Source: GCA-002772825 sp964560655 (GTDB taxonomy: Bacteria > Patescibacteriota > Minisyncoccia > GCA-002772825). From it: a stretch of DNA of 23,892 bases. Shown here piece by piece: positions 6,816-12,606 of the stretch. Positions within the stretch are counted from its first letter, which is position 1. Each line of letters starts with the position of its first letter. A program made the position numbers and the translations under genes. The notes beneath the pieces were generated by a model. The model did no database searches and was not told the DNA's origin. It saw only the letters and a program-made list of their open reading frames with translations. The stretch is from the NCBI GenBank assembly GCA_964560655.1, contig CAZLLR010000012.1:1-23892 (forward strand). Reading direction: 5' to 3'.

Positions 6816-7359
6816 GAATCAAACAATTTTTTACTTTATAAATAGTTTTGCAGGTCTGTATAATTGGCTTGATTGGTTGATTATATTTTTTGCTAATTAT
6901 TTTATCTTTGTTCTTGCTTTCGGTGCTTTATTTTTAGCTTTATATCACAAAAGTGAAAAACAGATCATAAGGAATTTGGCTTTTATTTTTGTCTCAGGAA
7001 TAATAGCATGGGGTATAGTAGAGGTCGTAAAACATTTTTATTTTAGTCCTAGGCCATTTTTAGCACTTGAGAATGTTAAGTTACTTATAAGGCACGGAGC
7101 TAATGATTCATTCCCATCTGGGCATACGGCTTTCTCTTTTGCTATTGCGACGGCAGTCTTCTTTTGGAAGAAGAAATATGCTTCGGTCTTTTTTACAGGA
7201 GCTTTGCTTGTTGGTTTGGCTCGCGTTGCTTCCGGTGTCCACTTCCCATACGATATCTTAGGAGGAATCGTACTTGGTATTATCGTCCCGTCTTTAATAT
7301 ATTCTTTATTAAAGAATAAACACTTTTCAAAAAACTTAAAATCTGCTCGCCCATTTTAA
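6814..7359 (+). CDS. PAP2-family membrane phosphatase
   Basis: A 181-residue protein with about five membrane helices and the three PAP2 catalytic motifs: K73-x6-R80P81 (KHFYFSPRP), PSGH at 101-104, and R137-x5-H143-x3-D147 (ARVASGVHFPYD). Such enzymes remove phosphate from lipid diphosphates; in bacteria of this type the likely job is recycling undecaprenyl diphosphate for cell-wall synthesis (BcrC-like) or dephosphorylating phosphatidylglycerol phosphate, which cannot be separated here. The start ATG lies inside the right arm of a 15-bp inverted repeat, and no Shine-Dalgarno is present, so a hairpin could bury the initiation site. It lies upstream of secD, which has its own promoter. Confidence 0.9.
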   Translation: MNQTIFYFINSFAGLYNWLDWLIIFFANYFIFVLAFGALFLALYHKSEKQIIRNLAFIFVSGIIAWGIVEVVKHFYFSPRPFLALENVKLLIRHGANDSFPSGHTAFSFAIATAVFFWKKKYASVFFTGALLVGLARVASGVHFPYDILGGIVLGIIVPSLIYSLLKNKHFSKNLKSARPF

Positions 7360-7376
7360 AAATTTGTATGTAAGAC

Positions 7377-7404
7377 TTGTCTAAAATTTTTATCTGGGTA
7401 TAAT
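7377..7404 (+). promoter_or_regulatory. Promoter of secDF, predicted nearly leaderless
   Basis: -35 TTGTCT (7377-7382), 16-bp spacer, -10 TATAAT (7399-7404). The secD ATG is at 7413, only 8 nt after the -10, which places the expected transcription start within a base or two of the start codon. Confidence 0.7.
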
Positions 7405-7412
7405 AAAAGTCA

Positions 7413-8771
7413 ATGTTTAAGACAAGGATTTTAGCAATATTTTTTATTTTAGCCGGTATAGGTATCGGCTATTTTACATATTCTTCAGAAGTTGGAAGCG
7501 ATGCTATTCCCCCGCGATTGCCTTTTAAACTCGGACTTGATTTGCAGGGAGGATCTCATCTATTATACGGGGCTGATGTTTCAAATATTGATCCTAGTGA
7601 GATAAATGACTCCATGTCTGCTTTGCGCGATGTTATAGAACGTAGGGTCAACCTTTTCGGTGTCTCTGAACCTCTTGTACAAGTTGAACAGACTGGCATT
7701 TTCAGCGCTAGTGATACAAAAGAATATCGCCTAGTAGTGGAATTGCCTGGAGTTACAGATTTAAATCAAGCTGTTGCCATGATAGGGCAGACTCCTTTTC
7801 TTGAGTTTAAGACTGAAAGAGATATTAAAGGACAAGAAGCGATTCTTGAAGCACAAAAAAATGGAGAAAGTATATACGAAGACCCTTATTTTATCTCTTC
7901 TGATTTGACAGGGCGTTATATCAAGAAGGCTGTCTTAGAGTTTGACCAGACCACTTTTCAGCCTAAAGTAGGTTTGGAGTTTAATAAAGAAGGAGAAGAT
8001 CTTTTTGCTAAATTAACTAAAGATAATGTTGGAAAGAAGATTGCTATATATCTTGACGGCGCGCCTATCTCTGTGCCCGTCGTTCGTGAAGAGATAACTT
8101 CTGGTACTGCTGAGATCTCAGGTGGCTTTACTGCACAAGAAGCAAAACTCCTTGTGGGAAGACTAAACTCAGGAGCACTTCCTGTTCCCATTGAGCTTAT
8201 CTCAGAGCAGGGCATTGGCGCGACTCTCGGCGGGGATACTCTTATGAAAGGTATAAGAGCTGGTATATATGGTATCATTGCTGTAGCTATATTCTTAATA
8301 CTTTATTACAGGCTTGCTGGAGTTTTGGCTGTGGCATCACTTGCTGTCTACACAGTGTTGATGCTCTTTATATTTAAAATCTTCGGCTTTACTTTGACTT
8401 CTGCGGGAATAGCTGGCTTCATTCTTTCGGTGGGTATGGCTGTTGATGCTAATGTAATCATATTTGAACGCATAAAAGAAGAGCTTAAGAGTGGAAAGAT
8501 GGCACAAGGTGCTATATCGGACGGCTTTTCAAGAGCATGGCTTTCTATACGTGATGCTAATATTTCAAGTATTATCACAGCAGTTATCCTTTTCTGGTTT
8601 GGAACGAGCTTAGTTAAAGGGTTTGCTTTGGTATTTGGGCTTGGGGTCTTAATCTCAATGTTTTCTGCTATTATAGTGTCAAAGATACTAATCACAGCTA
8701 TAGGTATTAAAGAAGGGACAAAATTCAGTCGATTTTTACTAGGAGGAAATTTTAATAAAATAGAAGATTAA
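7413..8771 (+). CDS. secD: SecD, protein translocase subunit
   Basis: A 452-residue RND-type membrane protein that uses the proton motive force to help SecYEG finish protein export. It has an N-terminal membrane helix (about residues 5-23), the SecD hallmark FKLGLDLQGG, a periplasmic P1 domain (ALRDVIERRVNLFGVSEPLVQVEQ; LVVELPGV), and a C-terminal bundle of five helices with GAGIYG, SAGIAGFILSVGMAVDANVIIFERIKEEL and a final conserved segment. SecF follows after 2 nt, so the two are separate but cotranslated; yajC is absent here. The promoter suggests an mRNA with little or no 5' leader. Confidence 0.95.
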   Translation: MFKTRILAIFFILAGIGIGYFTYSSEVGSDAIPPRLPFKLGLDLQGGSHLLYGADVSNIDPSEINDSMSALRDVIERRVNLFGVSEPLVQVEQTGIFSASDTKEYRLVVELPGVTDLNQAVAMIGQTPFLEFKTERDIKGQEAILEAQKNGESIYEDPYFISSDLTGRYIKKAVLEFDQTTFQPKVGLEFNKEGEDLFAKLTKDNVGKKIAIYLDGAPISVPVVREEITSGTAEISGGFTAQEAKLLVGRLNSGALPVPIELISEQGIGATLGGDTLMKGIRAGIYGIIAVAIFLILYYRLAGVLAVASLAVYTVLMLFIFKIFGFTLTSAGIAGFILSVGMAVDANVIIFERIKEELKSGKMAQGAISDGFSRAWLSIRDANISSIITAVILFWFGTSLVKGFALVFGLGVLISMFSAIIVSKILITAIGIKEGTKFSRFLLGGNFNKIED

Positions 8772-8773
8772 TT

Positions 8774-9661
8774 ATGTTTATCGTTAAATACAGAAAAATA
8801 TTTTATATAATAAGCTCACTGGTTATAATAGCTAGTATTTTTACTGTATTTAAGAGTGGATTGAACTTAGGGATAGACTTTACGGGGGGCGCGCTTCTTG
8901 AAGCAGAATATAGCAATGACATGCCGGAAATATCTTTATTAAGAGAGAAGATAGGCGAGGCTGGTTTCAAATCTTTCCGTCTTCAGCCTACTGGAGAGAA
9001 AGGTATTGTTCTTCGTACAGCTACCCTAACAGAAGAAGAACATCAGAATCTATTGTCTGTATTGAAAGGTGGTGATACTTATGATGTAATAGAGAAGAGA
9101 TTTGATTCAGTGGGACCTGTTATTGGAGGCGAATTAAAACGCAAGGCGATAGTTTCTATAGGTCTGGTTGTTTTACTAATCATCCTTTTTATTGCCTTTG
9201 CTTTTCGTGGAGTAGCTAAGCCAGTTTCTTCTTGGAGGTATGGTATAGTCGCTATAATAGCGCTTATACATGATGTCATTGTCCCTGTGGGTGTGTTTGC
9301 CTTTATAGGTGCTGAGGTGGACGTTCTTTTTGTAACAGCGCTTCTTGCTATATTAGGGTATTCGGTAAATGACACTATTATAATCTTTGACCGTATAAGG
9401 GAGAATATCAAGCTGAAGATTTCAAATGACTTTGAAGAGACGGTAGGTACAAGCCTCAGTCAGACTATGGCCCGCTCCATAAACACTTCTTTAACTACTC
9501 TTGTAGTTCTGGGCTTCTTATTTTTCTTAGGTGGCAATGCTACAAAAATGTTCTCTCTTACTCTGGGTGTGGGAATAATTGCTGGAACTTATTCGTCAAT
9601 CTTTTTGGCAGGACCACTCTTAGTAACTATACAAAAGCTACAAAACAAAAAGAAAAAATAG
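8774..9661 (+). CDS. secF: SecF, protein translocase subunit
   Basis: A 295-residue partner of SecD with six membrane helices. The signature LNLGIDFTGGALLEAEY follows the first helix, and the helix 4-5 segment AILGYSVNDTIIIFDRIRENI carries the family's conserved Asp and Arg. It begins 2 nt after the secD stop, with the TAA of secD directly before its ATG and no Shine-Dalgarno, which suggests translational coupling. It ends in a short Lys-rich tail. The complex acts on the outer face of the cytoplasmic membrane in export of the many secreted proteins seen in this window. Confidence 0.95.
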   Translation: MFIVKYRKIFYIISSLVIIASIFTVFKSGLNLGIDFTGGALLEAEYSNDMPEISLLREKIGEAGFKSFRLQPTGEKGIVLRTATLTEEEHQNLLSVLKGGDTYDVIEKRFDSVGPVIGGELKRKAIVSIGLVVLLIILFIAFAFRGVAKPVSSWRYGIVAIIALIHDVIVPVGVFAFIGAEVDVLFVTALLAILGYSVNDTIIIFDRIRENIKLKISNDFEETVGTSLSQTMARSINTSLTTLVVLGFLFFLGGNATKMFSLTLGVGIIAGTYSSIFLAGPLLVTIQKLQNKKKK

Positions 9662-9734
9662 ATTAGACAATAGATACTATATGTGGTATGTTTTCAGTAG
9701 ATTAAAAATTGAAGTCTTTCCCAGCTTATCTTAA

Positions 9735-9742
9735 GAGGGAGG
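9735..9742 (+). promoter_or_regulatory. Strong Shine-Dalgarno sequence
   Basis: GAGGGAGG lies 7 nt before the GTG at 9750 and fixes that start. It would pair with a normal CCTCC anti-Shine-Dalgarno, which the 16S gene of this window does not have. Confidence 0.7.
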
Positions 9743-9749
9743 TATAAAG

Positions 9750-9932
9750 GTGAAAAAAGGAAATAAAAAAGACCAGATTGATAAGGGGCAGTATACATGC
9801 GAGTGTGGATGGTCAGGATCTTTCGGGGGTCTAATAAAAGAGCCTGAAATCTGCTGTGTCAATAAGGTTATGTTAAAATGCCCAGATTGTAAAAGAGTTA
9901 TTCAGGATACTCTGGAGTATAAAGAAGGCTAG
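9750..9932 (+). CDS. Small zinc-ribbon-like protein
   Basis: A 60-residue protein starting at GTG, chosen because a strong Shine-Dalgarno lies 7 nt upstream. It has Cys in the pattern CECGW, then CC, then CPDC, which could give a four-Cys zinc ribbon or rubredoxin-like knuckle (C-x-C and C-x2-C pairs). The N-terminus is basic and no membrane segment is present. Function is unknown; a nucleic-acid or protein contact role is typical for such folds. It is followed 26 nt downstream by another tiny gene with its own Shine-Dalgarno. Neither resembles a protein I can name. Confidence 0.7.
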   Translation: MKKGNKKDQIDKGQYTCECGWSGSFGGLIKEPEICCVNKVMLKCPDCKRVIQDTLEYKEG

Positions 9933-9947
9933 TATAACCTAACTTTT

Positions 9948-9954
9948 AAGGAGG
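9948..9954 (+). promoter_or_regulatory. Consensus Shine-Dalgarno sequence
   Basis: AAGGAGG, 4 nt before the ATG at 9959. Perfect in the classical sense, and unlike most other starts in the window. Confidence 0.7.
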
Positions 9955-9958
9955 ATCG

Positions 9959-10141
9959 ATGTCTACTAATGTTAAAATAATCAAATGTGATTGTTCTTGT
10001 GGGTTTGTTATTTTAAGTAGGTTAGGAGAAGGAGAAATAGATGAACTCAGTGATAGGAGGGTACCTCATTTTTCTCCACAAATGAAAAAAAAGATAAGAA
10101 AGATAAGGGGGAAAGACTCAAAGAAAGAGGTCAAGCGCTAG
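9959..10141 (+). CDS. Small basic hypothetical protein
   Basis: A 60-residue protein with an N-terminal CDCSCGF cluster and a very basic C-terminal half (KKKIRKIRGKDSKKEVKR). Three Cys within five residues may bind metal, perhaps with the later His, but no complete ribbon is seen. The basic tail suggests nucleic-acid binding, which is inference. A consensus Shine-Dalgarno fixes the start. The TAG stop lies in the exact centre of the terminator palindrome that follows, so the last codons and the terminator share DNA. It probably forms a two-gene unit with the gene at 9750. Confidence 0.65.
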   Translation: MSTNVKIIKCDCSCGFVILSRLGEGEIDELSDRRVPHFSPQMKKKIRKIRGKDSKKEVKR

Positions 10142-10164
10142 CGCTTGACCTCTTTCTTTTTATG
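10120..10164 (+). terminator. Perfect 40-bp palindrome acting as terminator
   Basis: Bases 10120-10139 are an exact inverted repeat of 10140-10159 (20-bp arms, centre AGCGCTAGCGCT), followed by T-rich DNA. A loop forms when the central bases open. It contains the stop codon of the upstream gene and, in its right arm, the -35 box of the probable 16S promoter. Confidence 0.85.
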
Positions 10165-10172
10165 TATATAAT
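10145..10172 (+). promoter_or_regulatory. Probable 16S rRNA promoter
   Basis: -35 TTGACC (10145-10150), 16-bp spacer, -10 TATAAT (10167-10172), the strongest promoter match upstream of the 16S gene. Transcription would begin near 10179 and give a leader of about 230 nt. The -35 box lies within the right arm of the preceding terminator. Confidence 0.65.
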
Positions 10173-10251
10173 GTATTAGAGTCTATAGAGAGTATAGGCT
10201 GTACTTTAATAATTTAAGAATCCACTAAATAACAAGTCCAAAACAATGATA

Positions 10252-10299
10252 GTCCGCCAAGGGCGGATTAACTCGGGTAGTCAGCTTTTAGCTGGACCC
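10252..10299 (+). other. Two hairpins in the 16S leader
   Basis: TCCGCC (10253-10258) pairs with GGCGGA (10262-10267) around AAG. Downstream, CAGCT (10282-10286) pairs with AGCTG (10290-10294), extended by GGGT (10275-10278) with ACCC (10296-10299). Neither is followed by a T-run, so they are leader structure or repeat rather than terminators. Further on, TGTTTTTAACA at 10351-10361 resembles the boxA antitermination site of rRNA leaders, a weak match. Confidence 0.45.
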
Positions 10300-10307
10300 T
10301 CATTGAA

Positions 10308-10345
10308 TATTATTTTTTCTTTTGTTCCGTTCTATTTCTAGCCGA
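10308..10345 (+). other. 16S precursor processing stem, left strand
   Basis: Bases 10308-10334 pair with 12008-12034 over 27 positions with a single G-U, and AGCCGA (10340-10345) pairs with TCGGCT (12002-12007) after a 5-nt bulge. This encloses the 16S gene alone and is the expected substrate for RNase III-type cleavage. Confidence 0.85.
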
Positions 10346-10372
10346 ACATTTGTTTTTAACAGATGCTAGGCT

Positions 10373-10406
10373 AACTATAAGTAGTTTCTTTAAATTACTT
10401 ATAGTT
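10373..10406 (+). other. Hairpin just before the mature 16S 5' end
   Basis: AACTATAAGTA (10373-10383) pairs perfectly with TACTTATAGTT (10396-10406), 12-nt loop. It directly precedes the start of mature 16S and may guide 5' maturation. Confidence 0.6.
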
Positions 10407-11912
10407 TTTTTAAGAGTTTGATCCTAGCTCAGGATGAACGCTGGCGGCGTGGATAAGGCATGCAAGTCGAGCGATGTGACTTCGGTCACAGAGCGGCAGA
10501 CGAGGTAGTAACACGTAGGAACGTGCCTCTAAGTCGGGCATAACTAGCTGAAAGGCTAGCTAATTCCCGATAGTCCCTTCGGGGTAAAGGAGTAATCCGC
10601 TTAGAGATCGGCCTGCGAGCTATCAGCTTGTTGGTAAGGTAATGGCTTACCAAGGCTATGACGGCTAGGGGAGGTGAGAGCCTGACCCCCACCGATGGCA
10701 CTGAGACACGGGCCATACACCTACGGGTGGCCGCAGTCGAGAATATTCCACAATGGGCGAAAGCCTGATGGAGCGACGCCGCGTGCAGGATGAAGTCTTT
10801 CGGGATGTAAACTGCTTTTATGAGGGAGAAATTACGATGATGTTACCTCACGAATAAGGGGCTGCTAAACTCGTGCCAGCAGCAGCGGTAATACGAGTGC
10901 CCCAAGCGTTATCCGAAATTATTGGGCGTAAAGGGTGTGTAGGTGGTTTTGTTAGTCTCTTGTTAAAGCTTCCGGCTTAACCGGAAAGATGCAAGAGAAA
11001 CGGCAAAACTAGAGGATGCGAGAGGTCTATGGAACTCATGGTGTAGGGGTGAAATCCGTTGATATCATGGGGAACACCAAAAGCGAAGGCAATAGACTGG
11101 CGCACTCCTGACACTGAGACACGAAAGCGTGGGTAGCGAATGGGATTAGATACCCCAGTAGTCCACGCCCTAAACGATCTTCTCTAGCTTTTTGGAGTAT
11201 CGACCCTCCGAGAGGCGAAGCTAACGCGTTAAGAGAAGCGCCTGGGAAGTACGGTCGCAAGACTAAAACTCAAAGGAATAGACGGGGACTTGCACAAGCG
11301 GTGGATCATGCGGTTTAATTCGATGATAAACGAAGAACCTTACCAGGGTTTGAAACCCAAGCGAAGCATCTAGGAAACTTAATGCGTCTCACAAGGACGG
11401 TTGGGCAGGTGATGCATGGCTGTCGTCAGTTCGTGGTTTGAATTGTTCCCTTAAGTGGGGTAACGAACGCAACCCCCGTTGTCTGTTATATGTTTCAGGC
11501 GAGACTGCCCCTCACTTTGTTCGCGAGCTCAAGCTCGTTGATAGAGTGAGGGGAGGAAGGCGGGGATGACGCCAAGTCAGCATGTCCCTTTGACACCCTG
11601 GGCTACACGCATGATACAATGGTCGGTACAATGGGTCGCTAAGCGGTAACGTGGAGCCAATCCCATCAAAGCCGATCCCAGTCCGGATTGAGGTCTGCAA
11701 CTCGACCTCATGAAGTTGGAATCGCTAGTAATCGCAGGTCAGCTATACTGCGGTGAATACGTTCTCAAGTCTTGTACTCACCGCCCGTCACGTCAAGGAA
11801 GCCGGGAGTGCCCGAAGATCGTCTTTATGGCGAACTAAGGTAAGTTCGGTAACAGGGACGAAGTCGTAACAAGGCACGGCTAGCGGAAGCTGGTCGTGGA
11901 TTATATTCATTA
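10407..11912 (+). rRNA. rrs: 16S ribosomal RNA
   Basis: Near full-length small-subunit rRNA of about 1.5 kb with no intron. Landmarks: AGAGTTTGATC at the 5' end, the 530 loop GTGCCAGCAGCAGCGG, ATTAGATACCCCAGTAGTCC, the 920 region GAATAGACGG, the decoding region CACCGCCCGTCA, and helix 45 with its GGAA loop (9-bp stem around 11885-11888). Unusual points are paired changes at several near-universal sites, a helix 39 enlarged at 11508-11553, and a 3' tail GGATTATATTCATTA (11898-11912) in which the anti-Shine-Dalgarno CCTCC is replaced by TATTC. Open reading frames inside it are not genes. The gene is flanked by its own promoter, leader and processing stem; 23S and 5S do not follow. Ends are estimated by comparison with E. 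coli. Confidence 0.97.
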
Positions 11913-12001
11913 AATCTTGTTTTTGTACCCTCGTGGTACAGAATTGATTAGGTTGATTTTCCACTTCGGTGGATAGAGTGTTGGCCGATGAGCTTTAAGT
12001 C

Positions 12002-12034
12002 TCGGCTTAGAACGGAACAAAAGAAAGAATAATA
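12002..12034 (+). other. 16S precursor processing stem, right strand
   Basis: Right partner of 10308-10345 (27 paired positions plus the TCGGCT helix). Between it and the 16S 3' end lie two small hairpins, GTACC with GGTAC (about 11926-11940) and TCCAC with GTGGA (about 11959-11973). Confidence 0.85.
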
Positions 12035-12057
12035 ATTTTATCTATTTTAAATAAAAG

Positions 12058-12087
12058 ACCACTAATTATATCTATTGGTGGTTTTTT
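12058..12087 (+). terminator. Terminator of the 16S transcript
   Basis: CCACTAAT (12059-12066) pairs with ATTGGTGG (12074-12081), with one T-G pair and an added A-T, followed by six T. It lies between the 16S processing stem and the tRNA promoter and implies that 16S and tRNA-Ile are separate transcripts. Confidence 0.75.
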
Positions 12088-12089
12088 GT

Positions 12090-12118
12090 TTGAATAAATA
12101 CTGTTTTTCTGTTATAAA
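12090..12118 (+). promoter_or_regulatory. Promoter of tRNA-Ile
   Basis: -35 TTGAAT (12090-12095), 17-bp spacer, -10 TATAAA (12113-12118); expected start near 12125, three bases before the mature tRNA. Confidence 0.6.
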
Positions 12119-12127
12119 AGATGTTAT

Positions 12128-12201
12128 GCGACTGTAGCTCAGCTGGTTAGAGCGCGTCACTGATAATGACGAGGTCCCAGGTTCGAATCCTGGCAGTCGC
12201 A
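12128..12201 (+). tRNA. tRNA-Ile (anticodon GAU)
   Basis: A complete cloverleaf of 74 nt. Acceptor GCGACTG pairs with CAGTCGC, D stem GCTC/GAGC, anticodon stem CGTCA/TGACG enclosing CTGATAA with anticodon GAT, and T arm CCAGG-TTCGAAT-CCTGG, then discriminator A73. CCA is not encoded, so it must be added by the CCA-adding enzyme. In classical rRNA operons this same tRNA lies between 16S and 23S; here it sits downstream of 16S but behind a terminator and with its own promoter. Confidence 0.97.
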
Positions 12202-12254
12202 CAGTGTTTTTAATTAGAGCGGATAGAAAGGTATATTTGATCTTTAATAATAAA

Positions 12255-12261
12255 AAGGAGG
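12255..12261 (+). promoter_or_regulatory. Shine-Dalgarno-like AAGGAGG
   Basis: AAGGAGG followed by AGAGG, 18 nt before the GTG at 12280. The spacing is longer than usual; ATT codons at 12274 in the same frame would be nearer. Confidence 0.4.
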
Positions 12262-12279
12262 AGAGGAATATCCATTATC

Positions 12280-12495
12280 GTGATTAAATTTGTTTTTGTT
12301 TATTTAGTTGTCAATGTAATCTGGACATACTTAGGCCGTGATGGATATAGCTTACGGCAGATTATTTTATCTTTGCTGTTTAAAGTTCCATCGACGGTGC
12401 TGTTATTCATTTTCATGTTTATAATAGGATCTTTTATGGGTCAAGATAAAGCAGCAATTTACCGGGATTCAATATTTGAAAATTGGCTCCCGTAA
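12280..12495 (+). CDS. Small hypothetical membrane protein
   Basis: A 71-residue protein from GTG, with two hydrophobic stretches: IKFVFVYLVVNVIWTYLG (about 2-19) and VPSTVLLFIFMFIIGSFMG (about 35-54). Between them is a short charged loop (RDGYSLRQ), and the tail is DKAAIYRDSIFENWLP. This is a plausible two-helix hairpin in the membrane with no cysteine or catalytic pattern, and I do not recognise a family. It stands alone between tRNA-Ile and the sensor kinase, with a purine-rich AAGGAGG upstream. It may be native or a recent arrival; the coding status is moderately sure. Confidence 0.55.
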   Translation: MIKFVFVYLVVNVIWTYLGRDGYSLRQIILSLLFKVPSTVLLFIFMFIIGSFMGQDKAAIYRDSIFENWLP

Positions 12496-12516
12496 CAAAA
12501 AAATAAATTTTATTAA

Positions 12517-12554
12517 GTCGTTCTGTTGTTTTTACACAGGACAGTTTTTCTTTT
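12517..12554 (+). terminator. Weak terminator candidate
   Basis: CTGT (12523-12526) with ACAG (12536-12539) and GTC with GAC outside a 3-nt bulge, followed by a T-rich stretch. Short and imperfect, so only a candidate. Confidence 0.3.
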
Positions 12555-12568
12555 ACCCAGTTTTTATT

Positions 12569-12596
12569 TTTACAGATGACGTTAATATTGTATAAT
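12569..12596 (+). promoter_or_regulatory. Promoter of the sensor kinase gene, very short leader
   Basis: -35 TTTACA (12569-12574), 16-bp spacer, -10 TATAAT (12591-12596). The ATG at 12607 is 10 nt after the -10, leaving a leader of about 3-5 nt at most. Confidence 0.7.
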
Positions 12597-12606
12597 CAAT
12601 ACAATT

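Noticed and set aside
10252..10299. T-box or other riboswitch in the 16S leader
   Set aside because: The hairpins do not match T-box elements, and a riboswitch is not expected before rRNA; no T-run follows.
10486..11700. Open reading frames of 62-76 codons on the minus strand inside the 16S gene
   Set aside because: They are fully contained in conserved rRNA sequence and have no protein-like features.
10407..11912. An intron or insertion in the 16S gene, as known for some CPR bacteria
   Set aside because: Length and landmark spacing are normal apart from the helix 39 expansion of a few tens of bases.
1700..12280. A new anti-Shine-Dalgarno pairing between TATTC in the 16S tail and GAATA before some starts (1708, 12280)
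   Set aside because: GAATA-like strings are expected by chance in such AT-rich DNA, and most other starts lack them.
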